DNA of 64,000 nt from Yersinia massiliensis. GTDB lineage: Bacteria; Pseudomonadota; Gammaproteobacteria; Enterobacterales; Enterobacteriaceae. The notes under the pieces are model-generated. The model was not told the DNA's origin. It was given only the letters and a program-made list of their open reading frames with translations, and did no database searches. Positions within the stretch are counted from its first letter, which is position 1. Each line of letters begins with the position of its first letter. The position numbers and the translations under genes are program-made. Location: positions 3,844,001-3,908,000 of the forward strand of contig NZ_CP028487.1 in the NCBI RefSeq assembly GCF_003048255.1. Reading direction: 5' to 3'. Below are positions 24,626 through 33,674 of this stretch, piece by piece.

Positions 24626-25372
24626 TTATTTGATGCTTTCAACCACTGAGCAGGTGCTGCCGGTACAACCAAAGATCAATTTTGGTCGGCCACCAAAGTC
24701 ATTGACGTAAGTCAGGACAGGTTTACTGCCTAATGCCGCTGCGCTGACAGACAACATGCTCTGCGATTTTGGTGCGATCATCAGCGGCTCAAAACCAGCT
24801 GCCGTTTTGCCCTCTTTTTTGTCAGTGGCGTCCACCAGCGTGACGTAATACGGCGTCGGGTTATTCACCTGATAGCGATCACCTTGACGGGTCAGCTGGA
24901 GCTTTTCTTGCCAAGGTGTCGATAAATCGGTTTTCTGCGGCACGATACTTTCTGGCCGATAAAAAAGTTTGATGCGGGTTTGCAGTGCAATCTGCAATGT
25001 ATTGGCTTTATCTGAACGTGGCGGGATCTCGCGCAGGTTAAAGTAGTACAGTGTTTCACGGTCTTGCGCCAATTGGCTTATCGCAGGCAACGTCTGTACT
25101 TTTAACTGGCTGAGTGCACCTGGTTCTACACGCTGAACAGGGGGAACCACCGTCAGCGGCGTATTAATTTTGTTCCCCTGCTCATCTTCAATCCATCCCT
25201 GCGCCAGATAAGGCAACTGCTTATTCTGGTTGCTGATGTTCAAGCTCATGGACTTATCGCCACCGTTGAGGATCACCCGAGTTCTGTCCAGCGCAATCGC
25301 TGCACTTGCCTGCTGGGCCATCATTGCCGTCACCAAAAGGGCAGTGATACGCAGTTTTTTATTCAATTTCAT
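24626..25372 (-). CDS. Periplasmic fimbrial chaperone (PapD family), fimbria 1
   Basis: Binds unfolded pilins in the periplasm and delivers them to the usher; 248 residues. The signal peptide ends MAQQASA (about residue 24). The first Ig-like domain shows IALDRTRVILNGGDKS, QNKQLPYLAQGWIEDEQG, and the FNLREIPPR strand. The second domain carries KLFYRPESI. R (in LDRTRV) and K (in RIKLFYRP) match the conserved basic pair that anchors the pilin C-terminus. The ATG at 25372 has AAGGA about 7 bp upstream. It follows the usher gene, the reverse of the pap and fim order but as in K88-type operons. Confidence 0.92.
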   Translation of the reverse strand: MKLNKKLRITALLVTAMMAQQASAAIALDRTRVILNGGDKSMSLNISNQNKQLPYLAQGWIEDEQGNKINTPLTVVPPVQRVEPGALSQLKVQTLPAISQLAQDRETLYYFNLREIPPRSDKANTLQIALQTRIKLFYRPESIVPQKTDLSTPWQEKLQLTRQGDRYQVNNPTPYYVTLVDATDKKEGKTAAGFEPLMIAPKSQSMLSVSAAALGSKPVLTYVNDFGGRPKLIFGCTGSTCSVVESIK

Positions 25373-25471
25373 TACCTTATCCTTCAAATTAATCAAGTCA
25401 GAACCCTATGGTGCCTAACGTTTTCTGTTTACTAAACGGGCTGTTATCCGCAGGTCCATTGCTAAACCTTT

Positions 25472-28033
25472 TTACTGTGATACCGGGGGTTTATCCCCTT
25501 CCGTTATCGGCTGACAAGGCAACAGTAAATTCGTCAGCACCGCTGGAGACAGCGTTGTTGGGATCGTTACGCTACATTGCGCAGCCCCGTTCCAGTGCAC
25601 TGACATGGTTTCGCCGGCATTAATTCCACTGAGATATGTAGAGCCATCATCATTAACAATGCCGGTTTCTTGCTGATTCTTATTTAAAACCGTCGCGCCA
25701 AATGGCGGCGCTGAGCCATCGGCCATGCGTAGCATCGCCATCGCTTTATCACCCGAAATCACATTAAAGCGGCGGTAGCCAATCGCGCCTTCAGTCAATG
25801 TGACTTGTGCCACCGTGCCTCTGGCTTCAACGTTATCGTCTAAGTTATCGATATCGATACTGGCTCGGTTACGGTAATAACTGTTCACATCACTGACCAC
25901 GGCTTTACCGAAGTAGTTAGTCCGTACCGTTGAGCCATAACCCTGAACCGGTACATTGCCCACACCTTGGGTATCAAGCAGTAATCGAGTCCCGCCAATG
26001 ACATTAGACCGATGGAATGCCGCACCTTCAGCCGTAACAGTGGCGCCACCCTGAACACCTAAACCAACAGAAGTGTATTGCCCTTCTTGATAACTGGCGT
26101 TGGCGTTGATATCTGCACTATTACCCATGTGGTTATAGTTACCGCTCACCAATGCGCCGCTACGGGCAACACCGGTAGAAACCTGGTAGTTGTTGTGGGC
26201 ATCTGGACGGTTTGCGTACCCGACCCGATGGGTATTTTCACCGTTGCTCACTGACGCGCTATAGCTCAACGTCGCACTATTACCAAACGGCATTGATAAG
26301 GATAAGTACATCCCATCATCATTGTTCTCGTTATACCGGTTGCTGAAAGCAGATAATGTCAGGCTAACGTTCTTAAATTTGCCGATATCAAAGTAGCGCG
26401 CGACGGACAGGTTATAGCGGTCATTCGCTGAGCGATCCCAGTAGGTCTGATGGGTATAATTCAGATAGGCACTCAACCCCAGATCACTGAATTGTTGGCT
26501 AAAGCTGACGGTGTACATCTCTTTATTGCCACCGACGGTGTCGCCGCGATAACGCGCATTAAGATAGTCGGTCATGGTCATAAAGTTACGTTCGGAGAAG
26601 CGATAACCCGCAAACGTCACCTGGCTGCCTGTTTCTTGGAAGTTTTTCGAGTAGTTGACGCGGTATGAACCGCCACTCAAGTTACCTTGGTCCGGTAAGT
26701 TGGCCCACGATTGCGTCATATCCACCGACAAAGCACCAAATTCCATCAAATCACGCCCTACCCCGATGGATGCGGCTTGATATTCGTTTTCACCGCTGAT
26801 CCCACCACCGAACAGTGACCAACCGTTGTTGATCCCCCAAGAGAATTCCCCTGTACCAAATGCGGGCCCTTGGGCACTGTGGCCAATTTCTGAAGGTTTA
26901 CCGGCCGCGACGCGATATCGCACCATACCGGGGCGCGTCAGATAAGGAATACTGGCGGTATTGACCTGAAATTGCTGGACTTGGCCATCCAGTTCTTCGA
27001 CTCGTACATCCAACGTCCCTGAGACAAAACTGTTGAGGTTTTGAATACGGAAAGGACCGGCTGCGACCAAGGTTTCACTCAGAACACGGCCTTGTTGACT
27101 CACGACAACACGGGCGTTAGTACGAGCAACCCCCATGATTTCAGGGGCATAACCACGTAAATTGGGTGGCAGCATGTTGTCATCAGTCGCTAAACTGGCA
27201 CCGCTGAAGCGGAAGTTATCGAAAATTTTTGAGTTCAGGAAATCTTCACCCAACGTCAACTTAGCGCCCAGACTCGGTATTGCGCGATACGCGTAATAAC
27301 GGCTCCAGTCCCATTGGCGGTCAGTTGGTGAACCGGATACTTGGTCAACACGTGACTGCCAATCAGCACGGAACCGCCAAGGCCCCACGTTAGCCCCTGT
27401 GGTACCGTTGCCGCTCAAACTGTTGTTACTGGTATTATTTGACTGCTGGCGGTTCAATTGCCCCAGCAAGTTATAGTCGAACAGCACCCCTGGAATCCCA
27501 TCTTCCCAACGAGAAGGCGGATCCCAATCGGGTTCGCTGTATTCCAACCAAGCTTGCGGCACACTCAGAAAAAGTGAAGATGTTGCCAGATCCCCTTGCA
27601 CGGTCAAACCGGGCAAGCTGCTGATATCCAAGCATTCTCCGTTGCGCCACCAAGTCAGCTTGTTCAGGCTACCTTCTTTCAACGCCATCAACTCAACCAA
27701 CTTCGGTGATATACACGCCTCACTTATTTTTGGATCTTTTTCAGAGGCATAGAACATCACGGATTGTTCATTGAGTTCTTGCTTATTCATATGAACCAAT
27801 AAGTTATAACTCCCAGGCATAATGTAACCACGTTGGGAGAATTGGCTCAGATCGATATTGCTGCGATCATTGGTATCCAATACATCGGTATTAAACTGAA
27901 TATCATCATTGGCTGACACGCCATAAGCATTGCCACTTAATGCAACTGCAATCAAAAGGCGTAACAAACCACTGCGGGCAATACCGTGAGTGATGGGACG
28001 ATCGAATAGCATGGGATATGTCACCTTACTCAT
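25472..28033 (-). CDS. Outer membrane fimbrial usher, fimbria 1
   Basis: 24-strand beta-barrel assembly platform for the pilus; 853 residues, full family length. A signal peptide (LLRLLIAVALSGNAYGVSA) is followed by the N-terminal chaperone-binding domain (IQFNTDVLD), the barrel with plug (LGEDFLNSKIFDNFRFSGA, LPPNLRGYAPEI, VVSQQGRV) and C-terminal domains with PFGATVLNKNQQETGIV and a final cysteine pair (QCSVTIP, LLPCQ). No frameshift is seen. The ATG at 28012 has AAGGTGA about 9 bp upstream and may be the real start rather than 28033. It lies 5 bp after the upstream minor pilin gene. Confidence 0.93.
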   Translation of the reverse strand: MSKVTYPMLFDRPITHGIARSGLLRLLIAVALSGNAYGVSANDDIQFNTDVLDTNDRSNIDLSQFSQRGYIMPGSYNLLVHMNKQELNEQSVMFYASEKDPKISEACISPKLVELMALKEGSLNKLTWWRNGECLDISSLPGLTVQGDLATSSLFLSVPQAWLEYSEPDWDPPSRWEDGIPGVLFDYNLLGQLNRQQSNNTSNNSLSGNGTTGANVGPWRFRADWQSRVDQVSGSPTDRQWDWSRYYAYRAIPSLGAKLTLGEDFLNSKIFDNFRFSGASLATDDNMLPPNLRGYAPEIMGVARTNARVVVSQQGRVLSETLVAAGPFRIQNLNSFVSGTLDVRVEELDGQVQQFQVNTASIPYLTRPGMVRYRVAAGKPSEIGHSAQGPAFGTGEFSWGINNGWSLFGGGISGENEYQAASIGVGRDLMEFGALSVDMTQSWANLPDQGNLSGGSYRVNYSKNFQETGSQVTFAGYRFSERNFMTMTDYLNARYRGDTVGGNKEMYTVSFSQQFSDLGLSAYLNYTHQTYWDRSANDRYNLSVARYFDIGKFKNVSLTLSAFSNRYNENNDDGMYLSLSMPFGNSATLSYSASVSNGENTHRVGYANRPDAHNNYQVSTGVARSGALVSGNYNHMGNSADINANASYQEGQYTSVGLGVQGGATVTAEGAAFHRSNVIGGTRLLLDTQGVGNVPVQGYGSTVRTNYFGKAVVSDVNSYYRNRASIDIDNLDDNVEARGTVAQVTLTEGAIGYRRFNVISGDKAMAMLRMADGSAPPFGATVLNKNQQETGIVNDDGSTYLSGINAGETMSVHWNGAAQCSVTIPTTLSPAVLTNLLLPCQPITEGDKPPVSQ

Positions 28034-28038
28034 TGAAA

Positions 28039-28587
28039 TCAGTAATAATCCAATTTGAAACGAACGCTGGAATAGTAAGATCCAGCACGCAGCATCTTGC
28101 CATTGCCCACTAATCGCAGGGCATAATTGAGTCTCATCTCATCGGTAGGAATAATGTTAATTTCCGGTGACGCCATGCCAGGAATAGACGAATTTCCTTT
28201 ATCATCAATAATTTGCATCGCAACACCTTCGGCCTCACCATACACCGCGAAATTATTACCGTCCGCAGCACCGTCAAATGTCACCGTAAAATGCTGGCGG
28301 TTAGATTTATCTGGGTCTGCATGGGTTATCGTGCAATCGAGTAAACGAATAGCAAACGGATGCTCATCCCCTACGCCGTTCTCAACCAATTGACCGATGG
28401 GCATAATGGCCATATCAATGGTCTGCTCCTGACTGCCAGGATCTATCGCGCAAGATGTATCAGTAATACTTCCTTCCATACTCACGAAGCCCAAGTCTGT
28501 CTTCATGGGATCCGCCATTGCGGTAAAACTCATCAATGACACCATCAGTAAGGAAGGAGGTACTATCAAAAAAAATGACCGCAACAT
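28039..28587 (-). CDS. Fimbrial minor subunit, fimbria 1 (second gene of operon)
   Basis: Pilin-type subunit of 182 residues. The signal peptide ends FTAMA near residue 25. The mature protein contains LGFVSMEGSITDTSCAIDPG, a second cysteine in RLLDCTI, and the C-terminus VRFKLDYY. It lies between the major pilin and the usher, the place often held by a shaft terminator or minor pilin. It resembles the subunit at 22468-23016 more than the tandem set. It is preceded by a hairpin that separates it from the major pilin gene. Confidence 0.83.
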   Translation of the reverse strand: MLRSFFLIVPPSLLMVSLMSFTAMADPMKTDLGFVSMEGSITDTSCAIDPGSQEQTIDMAIMPIGQLVENGVGDEHPFAIRLLDCTITHADPDKSNRQHFTVTFDGAADGNNFAVYGEAEGVAMQIIDDKGNSSIPGMASPEINIIPTDEMRLNYALRLVGNGKMLRAGSYYSSVRFKLDYY

Positions 28588-28631
28588 AAATCACCTAGCT
28601 CATCCAACACGTATCTTTTGCAAGATAAAAA

Positions 28632-28655
28632 GACATGCGGATAAATCCGCATGTC
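28632..28655 (-). terminator. Hairpin with T-rich tail after the major pilin gene
   Basis: GACATGCGGAT (28632-28642) and ATCCGCATGTC (28645-28655) form a perfect 11-bp inverted repeat with a very short centre. On the minus strand it is followed by TTTTTATCTT, the form of an intrinsic terminator. It lies 19 bp after the major pilin stop and before the rest of the operon, so partial termination would leave major pilin mRNA in excess. Confidence 0.75.
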
Positions 28656-28673
28656 CCATCAATAAAGGGGTGC

Positions 28674-29198
28674 TTATTGGTAAGCCAGTGTGAAGTTAGC
28701 TACGCTGGTGAAGCTGCCTGGTTTGATAGCGCCAGATGTTGTGCTGCCCTTCAGGTAAGCAGAGAAAAGCAGAGTGTTGTTACCAGCAACCAGAGTTTGT
28801 GCTGAAGTTGGTGAGCCCAGAGTAATAACAGAACCACCGCCATCAACGATTGCGATACCAGCACCTTCAGCAACGCCAGTGATACCCAGCAGGCCAGGGA
28901 CTGCAACTGATTCAGCACCACCGAAAGTGGTAGTTACTGTTTTCAGAGTAGTGATGTCACAGTTTTCCAATTTAATGTTGAAATCTTTTGACTGAGACTC
29001 GCCGCCGTTCATCAGACGTACGTTAGAAACCTGACCCAGTTCAACAGTTTGAGAATCAGAACCAGATGCGATTGAACATGGTGCGTCAATGATAGAACCG
29101 TTGAAAGTTACAGTACCTTGGCCCTGATCAGCTGCGTTAGCAACAGAAGCGAAACCTAATACCAATGCTGCTGCCAAGATAGTTTTATTCAGATTCAT
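28674..29198 (-). CDS. Major fimbrial subunit, fimbria 1
   Basis: Probable shaft pilin; 174 residues. The signal peptide ends VANA (about residue 22). The mature part begins ADQGQGTVTFNGSIIDAPCS, with the donor-strand N-terminus and the first cysteine, the second cysteine in LENCDI, then GLLGITGVAEGAGIAI and the C-terminus VANFTLAYQ with the penultimate tyrosine. Clean AAAGGA lies 9 bp before the ATG. Its position as first gene, just after a large regulatory region and followed by a terminator-like hairpin, fits the most highly expressed subunit. Codon choice looks more optimised than in the minor pilins. Confidence 0.9.
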   Translation of the reverse strand: MNLNKTILAAALVLGFASVANAADQGQGTVTFNGSIIDAPCSIASGSDSQTVELGQVSNVRLMNGGESQSKDFNIKLENCDITTLKTVTTTFGGAESVAVPGLLGITGVAEGAGIAIVDGGGSVITLGSPTSAQTLVAGNNTLLFSAYLKGSTTSGAIKPGSFTSVANFTLAYQ

Positions 29199-30123
29199 TA
29201 CATCATTCCTTTATAGACAATTTTAAGTTTAGCAAGCTGAAATACCTTAATCCGATCAAGGTATATAGTGCATCGAAGTAGTTGAAAAATATGAGCTCAT
29301 ACGGCTTGTTTTCGTAATAATACGAAATGATAAGCCGATAAAAATCGAGTTCGATAAATTCAACATGTAGACATTAAGAAGCATCTACATTTTAAAAAAA
29401 CTTCAAATAACGTTTAAGGCATTCTTTGTTCGCCGCAGATAATACAAACTTCAGTATGTTCTTCATAGCTAATTAATTCAAAAAATCAAAATTCAGAGTC
29501 TTTAGCTTTATTGATTACGCTTACCAAATAATATCGATAAGATTGATCGATAAACCCCACACCCTCGACACTTATCTCTCCCAAAAAGAACATACCGACA
29601 CATTTGATCGTTAAAATGCGATTTTCCAAAATTAACGATTGCTTATTCCATAAGTGAAATTATAATCGAGATTAAATGCTCGCATGGTGCACGCCAAAGG
29701 AATAAAAAACTGATTGGTAACATAATTACGTCTCAACAGCCTATTTGGCATCACTAAAACCATCAATTAATCATACAAATAAGATTACATAAGTGATTGA
29801 TTTTAATCATTAAAAACCAAAAAGACATAATTCATCTATTTAGTGTGAAATAAATCTTCATATTTACCGATGTTGGAGATAATGCTATTTATCTGGTTTT
29901 AAATCTTGCAAAACCATTATTTTAATCGTGCTAGTTAGCCTATTAAAAAAAGAATAACAAAAAAAATATAAAATAAATCAGATGCCATTATGCTGACCGT
30001 AGGAAACATCTTTTTAGTTTGTGGGAAATTACCTACATCAAGGTGAGAAATACACAAATCAATAAGAGAATATTAGAAATAAAAAATGAGACATTCTTAA
30101 TATAGATTATATGAGGTAAAAAC
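29199..30123. promoter_or_regulatory. 925-bp AT-rich regulatory region between divergent fimbrial operon and PapI-like gene; three GATC sites
   Basis: No gene is seen here. Dam sites (GATC) occur at 29254, 29545 and 29606 only. The pair 29545/29606 is 61 bp apart, each within T/A-rich sequence of the kind Lrp binds. A PapI/FaeA-like gene on one side and the major pilin on the other reproduces the layout of pap, fae and pef switches, where Lrp, PapI and Dam methylation set phase-ON or OFF. The classical pap spacing is about 102 bp, so the mechanism here is inferred from layout. Confidence 0.5.
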
Positions 30124-30387
30124 ATGAAAGCTAAAAATCAACGCAAAGAAGAAGTCATGAGTATTTTGGAAGAAAGATGTCTTTTCTTAAAAAAACAGTT
30201 TAGCGAGTCAATCCCCCCAGTGGACAGTTGGCCAAAAACCAGAGAGTTGGCTGATAAAGCTGAATTGGATATTTATACTGCAAGGCTAGTCCTGATGAAA
30301 TTGGTTGATGAGAACAGAGCAAAGATGTCAGAAACTAAGGTCCTGAATTCATTGCGCTGGTTTATTGCTCACCCGGCAGACAAATAA
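30124..30387 (+). CDS. PapI/FaeA-like fimbrial regulator
   Basis: Small cytoplasmic winged-helix protein of 87 residues that would act with Lrp on the divergent fimbrial promoter. The recognisable part is WPKTRELADKAELDIYTARL (residues 39-58), matching the pattern of FaeA/PefI/PapI proteins, followed by LMKLVDENRAKM and a hydrophobic end LNSLRWFIAHP. It is longer at the N-terminus than PapI (77 residues). ATGAGGTAAAAACATG places AGG about 8 bp before the ATG. It is encoded divergently from the major pilin across a 925-bp region with Dam sites. Confidence 0.78.
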   Translation: MKAKNQRKEEVMSILEERCLFLKKQFSESIPPVDSWPKTRELADKAELDIYTARLVLMKLVDENRAKMSETKVLNSLRWFIAHPADK

Positions 30388-30486
30388 AGATGTGGACCGC
30401 GATTAAGTTCCAGCGATGTGATTCGCTTCTGGCTCATAACCACTCATCCAACAACTGCGTATACAAACAAAACTTAACAGTATGAT

Positions 30487-32157
30487 ATGTATATTAAATT
30501 TAAGCCAATCACCTTGAAGGGATTCAATTTGCCTGCGCAAAGAATGAACACAATAATAATGGTGATGATTGCCGTTACCTTTCTTACCATGCTGCACTAT
30601 GAAATCAATCGAGGCGGAGCCGGGCTTGATCTTCCAACCAATATCCTCATCTGGGCGATGATGGCGCTCCTCACGATGGCGCTCTATTGGCCCCAGTCTG
30701 AGGCAAACCACCCCTTTAGTTCACCCGGTAGTTTATGGCTGTTATCGGGTGCACTGATGATCAGTATCCCTGGACTATGGCCTGAATCATTACGGCATAT
30801 TGGGGCTTGGTTGCCGCGTCTTCTGGGTCTATGGGGCGGGATAATCCTGTTATTTGGGCTGTTTCGGCTGAAGCTAAACGCAGGAACGCGACAAATGTGG
30901 CTAATGCTGATCCTCTTGTCCACTTGGGGACAGGCCGTCTTGGCCCTACTGCAATGGTTTGTTTTTACTGCCGATAACTGGATGGAGTTCGATCCTGCGC
31001 AACGCCCTTATGGCATTTTTCAACAAGTGAATGTGCTGGCCAGTTATCTGGCAACGGGTTATGCCTGCGCAGTTTACCTGTTCATGGTTCCAAATAAGCG
31101 AGTGGTCCGCGGTATCAGTACCCTGACGCTTTTAGTGTTCCCTGGCTTATTGGTACTACTCCAATCGCGGATCGGCTGGGTTGGTGGGGTTTCAACCTTA
31201 CTGCTACTTTCTTTCTATTACTGGCGTCAGCGGCAAATCCTTGGGTTATGGTTATTCAGTCTCGCGAGCGTGCTGGCCGCTGTTTATGTGTTGAGCCAGT
31301 GGAGCGACAGTGCGCTAGTCCTCAAAGAGGGCAGTAACCGAGAGCGCAGGCTATTACTGCATTACACTTGGCACATGATATCGCAGCACCCATGGCTAGG
31401 TTGGGGCTACGGTCAGTTTGAGTTTGCTTTTGCCCGCACGCTCGCGCAAGCAGGGCAAGTACCCGACAACTTTATTTATCCTTCACATCCCCATAATGAA
31501 GTTCTGTTTGGCTGGGTGGAGGGGGGGATCGCCGCGCTGATTGGGATGTTGTTACTCGCTATCGGCTATGTCAAACCCCTATTGATGCAACCCAAAACTG
31601 TGTTTCCAATCTGGGTCCTCACATTGCCGATCGCGTTGCATCTGATGACCGAATATCCGCTTTACCAATCTGCGGCCCATTGGCTGGTCCTTATTCTTCT
31701 TGGGCGACTAATGATTCCGGAGACTCTTTTGGTTGCAGCAACGCCAACGCCGGCACCTTGGCAACGTGGGTTGAACGGTGCGATCATTTTCGCGGCGCTA
31801 TGCACATTGCTCTTTATGGTGACGGGATTCAAAACGGGTCGCGTACTGACCATGACAGAAAGAAATGGCTTAGTGGACATGAGGCCATTAGATGACTTGA
31901 TAAATCCGTATATCCAATGGGAAAGATATCAGTACATACGACATATCAACTTATTACTGCAATTCAACCAGCGCCAAGACCCTGAGTTACTGACACAATT
32001 TAAGGCATGGGCAGAGCAGTACCTTCAACTGCACAATGACCCGAATGTTTATCAAAGCCTTATCATGATTACTCATTATCAGGGCGATGTTGAGCAAGCG
32101 AATCATCTGCGCCTAACTGCGCGAGCGTTATTCCCCGATAATCCCAGCTTCAAATAA
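30487..32157 (+). CDS. O-oligosaccharyltransferase / O-antigen ligase-type membrane protein (PglL-like, Wzy_C superfamily)
   Basis: Inner-membrane enzyme with active site facing the periplasm, predicted to move a lipid-linked glycan onto protein or lipid A; 556 residues with about a dozen membrane segments. The key PglL-type signs are PYGIFQQVNVLASYLATG (about 175-192) and the catalytic-loop motif YPSHPHNEVLFGWVEGG (about 335-351), with LGWGYGQFEFAF shortly before. A soluble C-terminal tail of about 110 residues ends the protein, as in PglL and unlike most WaaL ligases. A possible start 57 bp downstream (MNTIIMVM) is equally likely; neither has a strong ribosome-binding site. It sits beside the fimbrial operon, so pilins are possible acceptors, but WaaL-type ligation to LPS cannot be excluded. 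Confidence 0.78.
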   Translation: MYIKFKPITLKGFNLPAQRMNTIIMVMIAVTFLTMLHYEINRGGAGLDLPTNILIWAMMALLTMALYWPQSEANHPFSSPGSLWLLSGALMISIPGLWPESLRHIGAWLPRLLGLWGGIILLFGLFRLKLNAGTRQMWLMLILLSTWGQAVLALLQWFVFTADNWMEFDPAQRPYGIFQQVNVLASYLATGYACAVYLFMVPNKRVVRGISTLTLLVFPGLLVLLQSRIGWVGGVSTLLLLSFYYWRQRQILGLWLFSLASVLAAVYVLSQWSDSALVLKEGSNRERRLLLHYTWHMISQHPWLGWGYGQFEFAFARTLAQAGQVPDNFIYPSHPHNEVLFGWVEGGIAALIGMLLLAIGYVKPLLMQPKTVFPIWVLTLPIALHLMTEYPLYQSAAHWLVLILLGRLMIPETLLVAATPTPAPWQRGLNGAIIFAALCTLLFMVTGFKTGRVLTMTERNGLVDMRPLDDLINPYIQWERYQYIRHINLLLQFNQRQDPELLTQFKAWAEQYLQLHNDPNVYQSLIMITHYQGDVEQANHLRLTARALFPDNPSFK

Positions 32158-32170
32158 CCCTATCCCAGCA

Positions 32171-32202
32171 GCGCGTCCTACTTTGAGGGCGCGCGTTTTT
32201 TG
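32171..32202 (+). terminator. Intrinsic terminator after the oligosaccharyltransferase gene
   Basis: GCGCGTCC (32171-32178) and GGGCGCGC (32187-32194) pair with one wobble over an 8-nt loop, followed by T6-7 at 32196. It lies 13 bp after the stop at 32157 and reads on the plus strand. Confidence 0.8.
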
Positions 32203-32244
32203 GAGCCTAATGACTTTCCCTGTGCTTTAACAAGCAAAAAAAAA

Positions 32245-32270
32245 GAGGTGAAAGCCTAGGCGATCACCTC
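32245..32270 (-). terminator. Intrinsic terminator of the nagZ-porin-namZ operon
   Basis: GAGGTGA (32245-32251) and TCACCTC (32264-32270) form a perfect 7-bp stem. The loop itself contains the palindrome GCCTAGGC. On the minus strand it is followed by a run of nine T. It is 25 bp after the namZ stop. Confidence 0.85.
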
Positions 32271-32294
32271 AAAAGTCAAAGAAACTGCATTTTC

Positions 32295-33626
32295 TTATGG
32301 GTAAATTTTGTACTTCTCACGCAGTTGTAAGTAACGCTCCACATCAGGTTGCCAGTGGGATTCAAGGAAACTGACGGTTTCATCAACGGAAAGCTTTCTC
32401 TCACTTGCTTCATTCATCAATGCCACGAGATTGCTTGCACCAGTGAGTTTGGCTAACCAGAGCGGGCGTAGCAAAAAGAAGGCTTCCTGATAGTCCAGAT
32501 ATTTCGCTTCTTGTGCCGCAGGGATCACCATCGGGTAGCCCGCAGCCTTGAACTTGAACCACCAATCGACGAAGTAACGCACCGTTGGCTTAATTTGACT
32601 GATATCGGTCTTAGAAAGATTTTCGCCGCAAACCTGTTTGCCCGCATGAGGCCAACCGGTTTTCTGTTGATTAATATCGACCTGATAGCAGGTATTGACA
32701 TAAAACTGGTGCGAAGGAAAACCTAATTGCTCAAACGGGTGATCTGAGCCTCTGCCCATATTGACGCTAGTGGCTTCAAACAATCCCAGAGAAGGATAGA
32801 GTTGAATCGCCAGATCGCTGCGCAGGTTTGGTGACGGCCGGACCGGCAGCGAATAAGGCATATCATGGGTATAATTTGCCATGCTGATAACCACTAAGTC
32901 TTGTGGCGGTAACTGGTAGGCGGGGATACCAAATGCCTGCCAACTGCTGTCATCAAAATGTGTCAACCAGCCCTCCCCCACGATCATGCGAGCGAACTCC
33001 CCCGAAGTCAGGCCATGAACCATCGGAATAGGATGCATGCCGATTCCCGACATGTTCTTTTCTTCCAGTATTGGCCCATAGACATGATTCCCCAACGGGT
33101 TAGGCCGATCGAACACCATCAACTTCTTCTGGCTGGCTTGCAGGCTTTCCAGCATGTGGTGCAGGGAGAGGGTATAGGTAAAATAACGTACGCCGACATC
33201 CTGCAAGTCATAGATCACCACATCGATATTGGCTAACTGCGCTTCAGTAGGATGAGCGCGCGCCCGACCATCTTCATCTCGCCCATAGAGAGAGATGATC
33301 GGCAAGCCACTTTGCTTATCAAGGTGGTTATCATCGCCCAAGCCCGCATCGGCCTTACCGCGGATCCCATGTTCAACCGAAAATAATGTCGTGACGGTGA
33401 AGCCAAACTTGTCTTGCTCAGAAAGCAATTTATCAATGGTGTGACGGCCATCTTTATTGATAGAACTTTGATTGACCATCAAGCCAACACGCTTGTTTTT
33501 GAGCAGCGGCCCGTAAATATCTTCCCGATCAACGCCCAGAACCATGCTTTGTCCCGCATTGGCAGAGCCAATGCTGATAACACACGCAGAACACAAAAAT
33601 AGTAAAGTCAGCAGGAAGTGTCTCAT
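32295..33626 (-). CDS. namZ: Exported NamZ-type exo-beta-N-acetylmuramidase (DUF1343, GH171)
   Basis: Predicted to release MurNAc from the non-reducing end of peptidoglycan fragments in the periplasm; 443 residues with a signal peptide (LLTLLFLCSACVISIGSANA). The DUF1343 core is clear: KNKRVGLMVNQSSINKDG, FSVEHGIRGKADAG, DVVIYDLQDVGVRYFTYTL, VFDRPNPLGN, and GRGSDHPFEQLGFP. Length and blocks match Bacillus subtilis NamZ (YbbC). The ATG at 33626 begins a good signal peptide; an ATG 21 bp upstream is less suited. It is the last gene of the operon nagZ-porin-namZ next to murR and murQP, exactly the set needed to feed MurNAc into the cell. A cysteine in the signal region (FLCSAC) could allow lipidation, but the lipobox is poor. 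Confidence 0.88.
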   Translation of the reverse strand: MRHFLLTLLFLCSACVISIGSANAGQSMVLGVDREDIYGPLLKNKRVGLMVNQSSINKDGRHTIDKLLSEQDKFGFTVTTLFSVEHGIRGKADAGLGDDNHLDKQSGLPIISLYGRDEDGRARAHPTEAQLANIDVVIYDLQDVGVRYFTYTLSLHHMLESLQASQKKLMVFDRPNPLGNHVYGPILEEKNMSGIGMHPIPMVHGLTSGEFARMIVGEGWLTHFDDSSWQAFGIPAYQLPPQDLVVISMANYTHDMPYSLPVRPSPNLRSDLAIQLYPSLGLFEATSVNMGRGSDHPFEQLGFPSHQFYVNTCYQVDINQQKTGWPHAGKQVCGENLSKTDISQIKPTVRYFVDWWFKFKAAGYPMVIPAAQEAKYLDYQEAFFLLRPLWLAKLTGASNLVALMNEASERKLSVDETVSFLESHWQPDVERYLQLREKYKIYP

Positions 33627-33674
33627 GCCTTGTTTCTCTCTTATCATAGATGAATTTGCCCGTGGGAAGAGGCC

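Noticed and set aside
29199..30123. Invertible fim-type promoter switch
   Set aside because: No long inverted repeats flanking a promoter were seen and no recombinase gene is adjacent; the PapI-type layout fits better.
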